From Spartobacteria bacterium (GTDB taxonomy: Bacteria > Verrucomicrobiota > Verrucomicrobiia > Chthoniobacterales > UBA10450): a stretch of DNA of 64,000 bases. Shown here one piece after another: positions 1 to 7,971 of this stretch. The stretch lies in assembly GCA_003134765.1 (NCBI GenBank), contig PLCM01000041.1, forward strand, positions 345,023-409,022, read 5' to 3'. The first letter of the stretch is position 1. Each line of letters opens with the position of its first letter. Both the position numbers and the translations under genes were made by a program. Below the pieces are notes generated by a model. It saw only the letters and a list, made by a program, of their open reading frames with translations. It was not told the origin of the DNA and did not search any database.

Positions 1-675
1 GCCGTGCAATTCCTTTACGCCCTCGATGATCAAACGCCGGGTCCCCGCGCCTTCGATCTTTGCGCCCATCTTGTTCAGGAAATTTGCGAGATCCACCACC
101 TCGGGCTCCGTCGCCGCGCCTTCAATAACGGTAACGCCTTCCGCGAGCACCGCCGCCATCATCACGTTGTCGGTCCCGAGGACGGTGGGCCCGAATTTGC
201 CGGTAAGATTGACGACGGCTCCAATCAATTTCGGCGCGAAAACCTTGACGTTGCCGCCTTCGACTCGCACCGCCGCGCCCAGCGCCTCGAATCCTTTCAG
301 GTGTAAATCAATCGGCCGGTCGCCGATGACACAGCCGCCCGGGAGCGACACCGTCGCTTCGTTGCAGCGGCCCAACAACGGGCCGATCACGCAGACCGAT
401 GCCCGCATTTTTCGCACGACATCGTAGGGCGCGACCGATTCGATCTTTTCGGCGGTGACAGTGACCGTGCCGCTGGCGCGTTCCACCTGCGCGCCGAGAT
501 GCGTCAGGATTTGCAGCATGTAATGGGTGTCGCTCAGGTCCGGCACGCGATGGAGAGTGCATGGTTCGCGCGTGAGCAAGGTCGCGGCCAGGATCGGCAG
601 CGCGGAATTTTTTGATCCGCTGATCTTGATCGAGCCCGAGAGCGGCCGGCCGCCGTGAATTAGAATTTTATCCAT
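1..675 (-). CDS. murA: UDP-N-acetylglucosamine 1-carboxyvinyltransferase MurA (partial, 3' end off window)
   Basis: First committed step of peptidoglycan synthesis: transfers enolpyruvate from PEP to UDP-GlcNAc in the cytoplasm. About 225 N-terminal residues are present; the rest lies beyond the left edge. The translation begins MDKILIHGGRPLSGSIKISG and keeps the family signatures SGSKNSALPILAA and LPGGCVIGDRPID. The catalytic cysteine falls at residue 115, the same number as in E. coli MurA, which supports the ATG at 673-675. That start overlaps the stop of prmC by 8 nt, suggesting translational coupling. Last visible gene of the rpmE-prfA-deaminase-prmC-murA strand. Confidence 0.95.
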   Translation of the reverse strand, partial: MDKILIHGGRPLSGSIKISGSKNSALPILAATLLTREPCTLHRVPDLSDTHYMLQILTHLGAQVERASGTVTVTAEKIESVAPYDVVRKMRASVCVIGPLLGRCNEATVSLPGGCVIGDRPIDLHLKGFEALGAAVRVEGGNVKVFAPKLIGAVVNLTGKFGPTVLGTDNVMMAAVLAEGVTVIEGAATEPEVVDLANFLNKMGAKIEGAGTRRLIIEGVKELHG

Positions 676-1510
676 ACCTGCCAAAGAGGAATCGTATCAC
701 CCCGCCATAATCGCGTTCCACCTTGATGTCGTGATAATTTTTCTCCGCCATCAGCCCCGCCAAATCGTCCGCCTGCCCAAGGCCAACTTCAAGCGCGAGC
801 AAACCACCGGCGCTCAGGTGAACACGCGCCGAATCGACCAACTTGCGCACGATCTCGTCGCCGTGTTCGCCACCAAAAAGCGCGATCTCCGGATCGTGCA
901 AGACTTCGCGGGAAAGCGAAGCGCGATCGCCGGTGGCGACGTAAGGAAGATTGGCCACGATCAGATCGTATACATGGGTCACGCACGTCAGCAGGTCGCT
1001 GCGTAGAAATGTGACTCTGCTGGCTAAATTCAGCCGCGCGGCATTCTCGGCCGCGAGCTCGAGCGCTTCATCGGAGATATCGACGGCGTGCACTTCCGCC
1101 TGCGGAAATTTCGCTGCGAGAGATAAGGCGATGACGCCCGATCCCGCGCCGACATCGAGGATTCGGCACTTCCCATTTCGCATTCCGCACTCCGCATTCA
1201 GCATATCCACGAGCTGCTCTGTTTCCGGCCGCGGAACCAGCGCACGTTTATCGCAAACGAAGAGATGTCCGCCGAACTCCACTGTTCCGAGTAAATGCTG
1301 GAGCGGTTCTCCCTGCCCCCGGCGTCGGACCAGTTCGCGCAGCGGCGCCAGTTCTTCCTCCGTCAGCGTTCGCTCGAACTCCAGATAAAGCTCGATCCGT
1401 TTCCGCTTCAGAATATGCGCCAGCAAATGCTCCGCATTCAAGCGCGGGCTTTCGACTCGGCGCTTCTTAAAGTAAGCGGTGGTCGATTGCAGCACTTCGA
1501 GAACGGTCAT
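668..1510 (-). CDS. prmC: Release factor glutamine N5-methyltransferase PrmC (HemK)
   Basis: 280-residue SAM-dependent methyltransferase that methylates the GGQ glutamine of peptide release factors; its substrate RF1 is encoded upstream on the same strand. The N-terminal helical domain covers about residues 1-75. PRPETEQLV is at 93-101, SAM motif I DVGAGSG at 119-125. The usual (N/D)PPY catalytic motif reads NLPY at 187-190, an atypical second position. Residues 105-116 (NAECGMRNGKCR) are an extra stretch encoded by a heptameric DNA repeat, inserted between the substrate-binding segment and motif I. Overlaps the murA start. Confidence 0.93.
   Translation of the reverse strand: MTVLEVLQSTTAYFKKRRVESPRLNAEHLLAHILKRKRIELYLEFERTLTEEELAPLRELVRRRGQGEPLQHLLGTVEFGGHLFVCDKRALVPRPETEQLVDMLNAECGMRNGKCRILDVGAGSGVIALSLAAKFPQAEVHAVDISDEALELAAENAARLNLASRVTFLRSDLLTCVTHVYDLIVANLPYVATGDRASLSREVLHDPEIALFGGEHGDEIVRKLVDSARVHLSAGGLLALEVGLGQADDLAGLMAEKNYHDIKVERDYGGVIRFLFGRYG
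1167..1203. repeat. Heptameric degenerate repeat inside prmC
   Basis: Five 7-nt units on the plus strand (CACTTCC, CATTTCG, CATTCCG, CACTCCG, CATTCAG). They resemble the intergenic CATTCGT repeat at 35131-35168. Here the repeat lies inside the prmC reading frame and encodes the extra residues NAECGMRNGK. Confidence 0.7.
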
Positions 1511-1536
1511 AAGAGGAAAGATTTGAAGGTCTGACC

Positions 1537-1974
1537 TCAGCGGCCGATGTCTTCATTCCAAAGTCCCGGGTTGCTGTCGATAAAGTCGCGCATCATCCGG
1601 ATGCACCTGGCATCCTGCAGCATGGCCACGTCTACGCCTGCCGCACGCAGTGAATCTTCCGCGCCGAGAAACGTTTTGTTCTCGCCGATCACCACGCGCG
1701 GAATTCCGTAGAGCAGGATCGCGCCGGTGCACATCGGGCATGGCGACAACGTCGTGTAGATGGTGCACTGCCGGTAAACGGCCGCGCTCTGCCGGCCCGC
1801 GTTCTCCAGGCAATTCATCTCGCCGTGATGAATCACGCTGCCGCGCTGAACCCGCTGATTATGCCCGCGCCCGATGATCTCCCCCTTGTACACGAGGACG
1901 GACCCGATTGGAATCCCGCCTTCGCTCAGACCTTTCTTCGCTTCTTCGATCGCAACTTCGAGAAACGGATCCAT
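1537..1974 (-). CDS. Cytosine deaminase, yeast Fcy1 type (zinc-dependent)
   Basis: 145 residues of the cytidine/deoxycytidylate deaminase fold. The zinc motif is complete: H50-G-E52 and PC79-P-M-C82. Whole-length resemblance is to fungal cytosine deaminase rather than TadA: GIPIG near residue 20, RGHNQR, LENAGR, TLSPCPMCTGAILLYGIPR, GEN and a C-terminal EDIG. The fungal enzyme converts cytosine to uracil in pyrimidine salvage. Sits between prfA and prmC on the same strand, an unusual guest in a translation-termination operon. Another amino-hydrolase substrate such as guanine or creatinine cannot be excluded from sequence alone. Confidence 0.82.
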   Translation of the reverse strand: MDPFLEVAIEEAKKGLSEGGIPIGSVLVYKGEIIGRGHNQRVQRGSVIHHGEMNCLENAGRQSAAVYRQCTIYTTLSPCPMCTGAILLYGIPRVVIGENKTFLGAEDSLRAAGVDVAMLQDARCIRMMRDFIDSNPGLWNEDIGR

Positions 1975-2053
1975 GAGCAGAGAATGGTAGCGCAGGGCAC
2001 GCCGATTGAAACGGCTCTATTGTAGCTGGGATCGCTGATCCCGGCCTTTCTTC

Positions 2054-2123
2054 AATGTGGGAGGGACCTTTGTGTCCCGACTCTGTTCAGCAATTGTCGG
2101 GGCGCAAAGGCCCCTCCCACATT
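2054..2123. repeat. REP-like inverted repeat at the prfA 3' end
   Basis: Two 28-nt arms (2054-2081 and 2096-2123) are reverse complements with about three mismatches, around a 14-nt loop. Arm motifs are TGTGGGAGGG and CCCCTCCCACA. The right arm reaches the prfA stop codon, so it would form a strong stem-loop at the end of the prfA mRNA. No T-tract follows, so it is more like a REP/BIME element than a classical terminator. A related fragment with GGGATCG...GATCCC lies just upstream at 2019-2045. Confidence 0.75.
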
Positions 2124-3201
2124 ACGCCGTTAACGATGATTCCTGCAGCCGCTCCAGCAGATCGGCGGCCTGAAGCGATTTGATCATCTCGTCGAGATCG
2201 CCTTCCATGAAGCGATCCAGATTATACAGGGTTAGCCCGATGCGATGATCGGTCACCCGGTTCTGGGCATAATTGTAGGTCCGGATTTTTTCTTCGCGGC
2301 CGCCGGAGCCGATCTGGTTCTTGCGATGCGCGGAATATTTCGCTTCTTCTTCCCGCTGCTTTTCCTCGAGCAACCGCGCCCGCATGATCTTGAGCGCCTT
2401 TTCCTTGTTCTTCTGCTGGCTGCGCCCGTCCTGGCACCGCACGATCCGGCCCGTGGGAATGTGCATAATCTGGACGGCAGAATCGGTCGTGTTTACCCCC
2501 TGCCCGCCAGGTCCACCCGAGCGGCAAACTTCAATCCGCAGGTCTTCCGGTTTTAGTTCGAGATCGATTTCCTCCGCTTCCGGCAGCACGGCAACGGTCG
2601 CCGTGGAGGTGTGAATGCGGCCCTGCGCTTCGGTGGCAGGAACGCGCTGGACGCGGTGAACGCCGCTTTCGAAGCGAAGCGTCTTGAATACGTTCTCGCC
2701 CGAAACCTTGAAAATCGATTCCTTCAATCCACCCAGCTCCGATGGACTCGATTCCAGGTCTTCGATTTTGAGGCCCGTCGCTTCCGCGTACCGGTTATAC
2801 ATCCGGTAAAGATCGGCGGCGAAAATCGCCGCTTCGCTGCCTCCAGTGCCGGCGCGGATTTCCACGATCGCGTCGCGATTCTCGTTCTCGTCGGGAGGCA
2901 GGAGCGCGATCTGAAATTCGCGTTCGAGATCATTGACGCGCTTTTGCAGATCGGGGATTTCATCTTCGGCCATTGCCGCGATCTCGACGTCGTTGGAGGC
3001 GGCCAGCTCTCGATTCTGATCGAGCTGCTCGCGGGCGATTTCCAATTCGTTCCAGCGCGCGAGCAATTGCTTCACGCTGGAATGTTCCCGCATGATTTCG
3101 CTGGCGCGCTTCCGGTTCTCGAAAAGCGCGGGGTCCGCGATCTCGCGTTCGAGCTGCTCGAAGCGCTCGCGCTTGCGTTCGGCTAACGAATTAAAGTCCA
3201 T
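2122..3201 (-). CDS. prfA: Peptide chain release factor 1
   Basis: 359 residues, the normal RF1 length. Reads UAG/UAA stop codons and triggers peptidyl-tRNA hydrolysis on the ribosome. The universal GGQ is in RSGGPGGQGVNTTDSAV; the sequence after it departs from the commoner GGQHVN. The RF1-type PxT codon-recognition element is in HRVQRVPATEAQGRIHTS. An N-terminal helical region precedes an acidic GTGGSEAAIFAADLYRMY segment typical of class I factors. ATG at 3199-3201. Encoded between rpmE and prmC, as in many bacteria. Confidence 0.97.
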   Translation of the reverse strand: MDFNSLAERKRERFEQLEREIADPALFENRKRASEIMREHSSVKQLLARWNELEIAREQLDQNRELAASNDVEIAAMAEDEIPDLQKRVNDLEREFQIALLPPDENENRDAIVEIRAGTGGSEAAIFAADLYRMYNRYAEATGLKIEDLESSPSELGGLKESIFKVSGENVFKTLRFESGVHRVQRVPATEAQGRIHTSTATVAVLPEAEEIDLELKPEDLRIEVCRSGGPGGQGVNTTDSAVQIMHIPTGRIVRCQDGRSQQKNKEKALKIMRARLLEEKQREEEAKYSAHRKNQIGSGGREEKIRTYNYAQNRVTDHRIGLTLYNLDRFMEGDLDEMIKSLQAADLLERLQESSLTA

Positions 3202-3204
3202 TTG

Positions 3205-3261
3205 TTGTAGCCGTGGTCGTTGACCGCGGCTCCCGACCGGGATCGACGATCCCGGCTACAA
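3205..3261. repeat. Palindromic REP-like element between rpmE and prfA
   Basis: Outer arms TTGTAGCCG and CGGCTACAA are perfect complements. Two nested palindromes lie inside: GCCGTGGTCGTTGACCGCGGC and CCGGGATCGACGATCCCGG with small mismatches. The element fills the 64-nt gap between the rpmE stop and the prfA start. Confidence 0.7.
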
Positions 3262-3265
3262 TCCC

Positions 3266-3499
3266 CTAAGCTTTTCTTGGGGCGCTGGCGCGAGTGGCCT
3301 TGGTGCCGCCGTAACGCCGCGCGAACTTCTCCACGCGTCCGGCCGTATCGACGAACTTCTGTTCCCCGGTGAAAAACGGATGGCATGCCGCGCAGATGCC
3401 GATTTTGATGTCCCGCTTGGTGGAGCGCGTGTGATAGACAGCGCCGCAAGCGCAGACGATATCGGTCTCGTGATACTCAGGATGAATGTCCGCTTTCAT
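3266..3499 (-). CDS. rpmE: 50S ribosomal protein L31
   Basis: 77 residues starting [20 protein letters not shown]. Zinc-binding (C+) form: C16, C18, C36 and C39, in CAC and [24 protein letters not shown] is the L31 hallmark. The start ATG is at 3497-3499; upstream codons that stay open do not look like L31. First gene of the minus-strand group leading to prfA. Confidence 0.96.
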   Translation of the reverse strand: MKADIHPEYHETDIVCACGAVYHTRSTKRDIKIGICAACHPFFTGEQKFVDTAGRVEKFARRYGGTKATRASAPRKA

Positions 3500-3549
3500 A
3501 TTTGGAAACGAGGGGCGAACTGTAGCCCGCTCTGGCACTCGCGCAAGGG

Positions 3550-4878
3550 ATGAAATCGGACGACCCCCTCCTCGCTGCCTGGGAGGCAACTCTGGCGCGC
3601 AAAGGGGACGCGCCGGCCATTTTCGACACCCGGGGCGAAGTGCTCCGGACGTTTCGCGAAGTCGATGAGCGAGCCGCCCTTCTTGGAAGTAAGATCGACT
3701 CCGGCGACATCTACCCGATCGACATCGGCAACCAGCCGGATTGGCCGTCCCTCCTCCTCGCGTGTTTGCGACGACAAGTCATTGCCCTGCCCCTGGAGAG
3801 TTCGATCAAGCCGCAGCAACGTGAATCAGCGCTCAGAATTTGCTCAGCCCGCGAACCCGGCGCCTGGGGCCACCGGCTGCCGGTCTTGTTGAAACTGACC
3901 TCCGGAACAACCGCCGCTCCCCGGGTGATTCGTTTCCGCAGCGAACAGCTCCTCGTCGATTGCATCCAGATTTGCGACACCATGGGAATTGGACCGGACG
4001 ACCTGAATTTTGGCGTCATTCCCCTTTCCCATTCCTACGGCTTCAGCAATCTGGTCACGCCCCTTCTCGTGCGCGGCGTCCGGGTCGTCCTGAGCCGCGA
4101 CCGAATGCCGCGCGCGCTTCTCGACGACCTCGCGCACACCGGGGCCACGGTATTTCCCGGAATGCCGGTTTTCTACCAGGCGTTTTGCGAGATGGAAAAC
4201 GCACCCTCCCTGCCGAAGTTGCGGCTCTGCATCTCGGCCGGAGCGCCGTTGCCGCTCGAGGTGGCGAAGAAGTTTCGGGAGAAATTCCAGCGCTCAATCC
4301 ACTCGTTTTACGGTTCGTCGGAATGCGGCGGGATTTGTTACGATCGCGAAGCGCGCCTGGAGGAACCCGGCTTTGTCGGGCAACCGATGGAGGGGGTGCA
4401 ATTGGACCCGCTGGAGCCGGGTGCGCCCGCGGGCCGGTTCCGCGTGCAAAGCGCAGCCGCTGGTGACGGTTATTTTCCCGAGCCGGACGAGGAAAAACTG
4501 GGCGGCGGGTTTTTTGTTCCCGACGACTTGTTGACTGCGAACGAGGACGGCTTCCGGATCGTCGGCCGCCTCTCCGATGTCATTAACGTCGCCGGGAAAA
4601 AAGTGAACCCGGCCGAAGTGGAAGCCGAGCTGCTTCGCTGTCCGGGAGTTCGCGCCGCCGTTGTTTTCGGCCGCGAATCGCTCCTCCGTAACGAAGAAGT
4701 AGCCGCGTGCGTCGCGGCGGGCGCGAATGTGCGCGAAACGGACCTGCTCGAGTTTTGCCGCGCCCGCCTGAGCGGTTGGCAGGTCCCGAAACGGATTTTT
4801 CTTGTCGCTGAAATTCCCGTGAACGAACGGGGAAAGGTGAACCGGCGCGAGCTGGCCCAACGATACGGCGCGCGTTGA
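3550..4878 (+). CDS. ANL-superfamily AMP-dependent acyl/aryl-CoA ligase
   Basis: 442 residues, short for the family (about 500-550). Activates a carboxylic acid with ATP to acyl-AMP, then normally to the CoA thioester. Motifs: phosphate loop [14 protein letters not shown], aromatic/adenine motif YGSSECGGI, hinge [20 protein letters not shown], and the C-terminal catalytic lysine in [11 protein letters not shown]. The N-terminal subdomain is reduced, which explains the length. Substrate cannot be read from the sequence; a MenE-like or fatty-acid ligase role is possible. Divergent from rpmE with a 50-nt gap. Confidence 0.85.
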   Translation: MKSDDPLLAAWEATLARKGDAPAIFDTRGEVLRTFREVDERAALLGSKIDSGDIYPIDIGNQPDWPSLLLACLRRQVIALPLESSIKPQQRESALRICSAREPGAWGHRLPVLLKLTSGTTAAPRVIRFRSEQLLVDCIQICDTMGIGPDDLNFGVIPLSHSYGFSNLVTPLLVRGVRVVLSRDRMPRALLDDLAHTGATVFPGMPVFYQAFCEMENAPSLPKLRLCISAGAPLPLEVAKKFREKFQRSIHSFYGSSECGGICYDREARLEEPGFVGQPMEGVQLDPLEPGAPAGRFRVQSAAAGDGYFPEPDEEKLGGGFFVPDDLLTANEDGFRIVGRLSDVINVAGKKVNPAEVEAELLRCPGVRAAVVFGRESLLRNEEVAACVAAGANVRETDLLEFCRARLSGWQVPKRIFLVAEIPVNERGKVNRRELAQRYGAR

Positions 4879-4942
4879 TTTCGCCGAAACAGACGGTCAA
4901 TCTTCGGGCGATTTTCGAATTAAGGATAAACAAGGAACCATC

Positions 4943-5059
4943 ATGCGTACAATTCTATTTTCCTGCCTCGCTGCCGTCATTCTCCTGGGCGCCTTCAGCG
5001 GCTGCTCCACCTCCGTCAGGACCGATAGCGGTCATGGCGTCACGGCCGGCGTGCATTAA
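4943..5059 (+). CDS. Small predicted lipoprotein (38 aa)
   Basis: Starts MRTILFSCLAAVILLGAF with lipobox LGAFSGC followed by STSVRTDSGHGVTAGVH. An AAGGAA ribosome-binding site lies 5 nt before the ATG. It looks like the entericidin/small-lipoprotein class common in Verrucomicrobiota. The mature peptide would be only about 18 residues, anchored in a membrane. Function unknown. Confidence 0.6.
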   Translation: MRTILFSCLAAVILLGAFSGCSTSVRTDSGHGVTAGVH

Positions 5060-5120
5060 ACAAGGAGAGGCAGTTTCCAAACCGCCCGTTTGGATATGGC
5101 GCGGATAGCACCAAGGGTTC

Positions 5121-5439
5121 ATGACCCGGCGCTATCGCCGCGGGGAGAACCTGGCCATAGCCGACGACTTCATGGCAGGATCGACGTTTCAAAAAGTTCG
5201 ATCGTAAGACGGACGCAGACCACCGGGGCAATTTCGAGTTCAAGCAGGTCCCCGCGGGCGAATACTACATTTTCGGCCTGGTCCAGTGGAATGATCAGGA
5301 CCTCTTTCCAGAATTCGCCAAGTCACAATGGGCCTGTGAGCGCATCAGGGTGGGGCGCGGCCAGACCGTCAGGGTTAGGGCCACGCACAATCCCAATCAC
5401 TCGCACATCATTCTTGGACCGATTTTGACGCTCCCATGA
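5121..5439 (+). pseudogene. Frameshifted remnant with a carboxypeptidase-regulatory-like segment
   Basis: One frame reads MTRRYRRGENLAIADDFMAG from the ATG at 5121 and breaks near an A5 run at 5191-5195. The next frame continues FDRKTDADHRGNFEFKQVPAGEYYIFG and stops at 5437-5439 after LILTLP. The GNFEF..VPAGEYYI pattern is typical of carboxypeptidase regulatory-like (Ig-type) domains. One extra base in the A-run would explain the break; a sequencing error is equally possible. From 5440 to 5691 no further gene is evident; 5510-5530 carries the CCGCCGCTCCTTGAAGT fragment also seen near 18330. Confidence 0.5.
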
Positions 5440-5691
5440 TGCGAGATTCCAAACTCAATCCTATGAAAGCACCCCCATCATTCATCTCTTTCCGTTCTCG
5501 CAGCAGCAACCGCCGCTCCTTGAAGTGCCACGACGCTGGGATTGGAGGCGGCATTTTCTCTCAACGGCCTGAGGGCAGGCCGTCTCCAGAAGCGAGAAAG
5601 AAAAACTGCTTTCCATTTTGCCGGAAGCAGGCATGTCTAACATAGGGCATTGCGGGCGAACCCAGGCCGCAGACCCGCCCCGATTTTCATC

Positions 5692-7956
5692 GTGAACGAA
5701 GCGACGCCGAGCCATTCCGACACCGCGCCAGGCGGGCGCGTCCTCGTGCTCGAGTCGGACCTGGACCTCACGGAGAAAATTCGGGCCGCGCTTCATGAAG
5801 CCGCCCCTTCCGCGCAGGTCGATGTCGCCCCGACTCTCGGGCAGGCCCAGGACCTCGTCCTCAATGCCAAGCCGGACCTGTTCGTGCTCGACGTGGACGC
5901 CGTTCCCGATCTGGGACAGGAATTTCTCTACGACCTCCGCACCAGCCACCCGAACGCGCGGGCGATCGTTCTGACTGGCCCGCATTTCACTGCCCACCGC
6001 GAGCAAGCGGCCAGTCTCGGCGCGATTCATTTTCTCGAAAAACCATTCCCGCACGCCGATTTCGTCGATCTCGTCCAGGCGCTTCTTTCGCCTTCGAGCA
6101 AACCGGACAGCGAGAAATTTCAGGGCACGCTCAGCGACCTGCATCTGGCCGATATCATCCAGCTCAAATGCATGGCCGGCTCGTCCGCGGTGCTGCAATT
6201 TACCGGCCCGAAGGGTGAAAAAGCGCGGGTCTATTTCGATGGCGGGCAGGTCCGCCACGCCACCGCGCCCGGCAAGGAGGGGGTCGCCGCGTTCAACGAA
6301 ATCGTGAATTGGAAGGGCGGGCAGATTTCCGAAGTGGCCGGCGCGGATGCGAGTCCGCGCACGATCAATCTCGACTGGCAGATCTTGCTCATGGACGCCG
6401 TCCGCGAGATCGATGAAACGCGCTCGAGCGAATCGGTCGCGACCATGCCGCGAACCTCAGGCGGCCGCAAGGTTCTGGTGATCGACGACAGCCTGATGCT
6501 GCTTAGTTTTGTTAAGGAGATTTTATCGGAAGCGAACTACGAAGTGAGCACAGCGGCGACCGCGGCCGAAGGACTCGCGGCGGCGACGAACGATCCGCCG
6601 AACCTCATCCTGCTCGATTATGTTCTGCCCGATATGAAGGGCGACGAGGTTTGCCAGCGCCTGGCGGAGAACGCCGCCACGGCCAGGGTGCCGATCGTTT
6701 ACATGTCGGGTTTCGGAACGGACCTCCAGCCGGACCAAATCAAGAGCGCGAGCGTGATAGGATCATTGAACAAACCGTTCACTTCTGATTTGTTAACCAA
6801 AACGGTGGAGAATTACATGCCCAAGGACCCGAGCGAATCAGCGCAGCCAGAAACCGATGCGGCCGAGGAAGAACAATCTTCGGCTCCGTCCGAGAACGCC
6901 TGGACGGCGCCGGTTTGGCCGCCCGAGAAAACCCCGCAGGAACTCGACCCGGAACCGACCGCGGCGAACGAACCGGTCTGGCCAGAACCCAGCAACGAGC
7001 CTTCACTGCGAACAAGTGAAACCGCCGAAATTGCATCGGCGGCCGGCGCCACCAGCGATGCCTGGTGGAGCGCACCGGTGACAACCTCCTCCTGGCCCGA
7101 GTCGCAACCGGCGGACACGTCTTCCACATTCGAATCCGCTGCACCTGTTGCGGGCGAAGAGCGGCTCCCGGTCAACGGCGCGTTTTTCTCCGGCGACACG
7201 ACCTTCTTTTCGCTCAACGGCGCGCTCCACACGATCGGGAAAGAAAAGCTCACCGGCACTCTGCGTTCCTTCTGGAACAAGGCCACGGTCGATCTGCTCG
7301 CAAAAGAGGGCGCCATCATTCTTGTCACCACCGCCGATCCGGTTCTCTATTGCCCCGAGGCGCCGATCACCCTGGTCAACGTGGACGCAGAACAAACCGA
7401 GAAAGGCCGCGCGGAACAGCGCGAGACCGGCTGCCCGCTTTTCCTGACGCTCGCGCGGCAGGGGTTAATTCTGCACGAACCCGCGGTCCAGCTCGTGCAG
7501 CACTACGGTCAGAAACTTTTCGCCCAGCTTTGGACGGCGGAAAGGGTCCGTTTCGTCTTCGAGCAAAGCGACACGCTCCCTGACTTTTGCAACGAGGTGC
7601 CAGGCGAAGCAGACATCGACCATTGGGCCCTCACCACTCTGCGCTGCATCCAGTTTCAGGAACTCGGTGAAACGCCCGAGATCGAGTCCGGCTCCATCCC
7701 AGCCTATACGCGCGACGGTTACGAGCGCGTGCAAAACCTTCGTCTGACCGTCGCGGAGGCGCAGTTCGCTTCCCAGTTTAATGGCGCCCGCTCCGTCGCA
7801 CAGATCGCGAAAAACCTCCGGCTCGATTTCAAATTCGCGCGGCTTACCCTCTTCCGGTTCCTCGCTCTCGAGATCGTCGAGTGCTGGCCCCCGGCCGCCA
7901 CGACCGCGAAACCGGAGCGCCGCGGGTTCTTCCAAAAGCTCGGGTTCGGCGAATAG
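5692..7956 (+). CDS. Two-receiver response regulator with DUF4388 (PATAN-like) domain
   Basis: About 754 residues. Order: receiver domain 1 (about 15-125, acceptor Asp in LFVLDVDAVPD), DUF4388 (FQGTLSDLHLADIIQLKCM, about 130-235), receiver domain 2 (about 260-375; VIDDS, LLDYVLPDMKGDE, LNKPF), a 120-residue acidic Pro/Glu/Ser linker, then an uncharacterised C-terminal domain of about 250 residues. No DNA-binding or output enzyme is obvious, so a protein-protein signalling role is likely. The GTG at 5692 is preferred because receiver 1 starts shortly after it; a TTG at 5650 is in frame. No partner kinase is adjacent. Confidence 0.85.
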   Translation: MNEATPSHSDTAPGGRVLVLESDLDLTEKIRAALHEAAPSAQVDVAPTLGQAQDLVLNAKPDLFVLDVDAVPDLGQEFLYDLRTSHPNARAIVLTGPHFTAHREQAASLGAIHFLEKPFPHADFVDLVQALLSPSSKPDSEKFQGTLSDLHLADIIQLKCMAGSSAVLQFTGPKGEKARVYFDGGQVRHATAPGKEGVAAFNEIVNWKGGQISEVAGADASPRTINLDWQILLMDAVREIDETRSSESVATMPRTSGGRKVLVIDDSLMLLSFVKEILSEANYEVSTAATAAEGLAAATNDPPNLILLDYVLPDMKGDEVCQRLAENAATARVPIVYMSGFGTDLQPDQIKSASVIGSLNKPFTSDLLTKTVENYMPKDPSESAQPETDAAEEEQSSAPSENAWTAPVWPPEKTPQELDPEPTAANEPVWPEPSNEPSLRTSETAEIASAAGATSDAWWSAPVTTSSWPESQPADTSSTFESAAPVAGEERLPVNGAFFSGDTTFFSLNGALHTIGKEKLTGTLRSFWNKATVDLLAKEGAIILVTTADPVLYCPEAPITLVNVDAEQTEKGRAEQRETGCPLFLTLARQGLILHEPAVQLVQHYGQKLFAQLWTAERVRFVFEQSDTLPDFCNEVPGEADIDHWALTTLRCIQFQELGETPEIESGSIPAYTRDGYERVQNLRLTVAEAQFASQFNGARSVAQIAKNLRLDFKFARLTLFRFLALEIVECWPPAATTAKPERRGFFQKLGFGE

Positions 7957-7971
7957 TCCGGCGAGGGCGCG

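Noticed and set aside
3205..3261. Riboswitch upstream of prfA
   Set aside because: The structure is a simple nested palindrome like other REP elements in the window, with no aptamer pattern.
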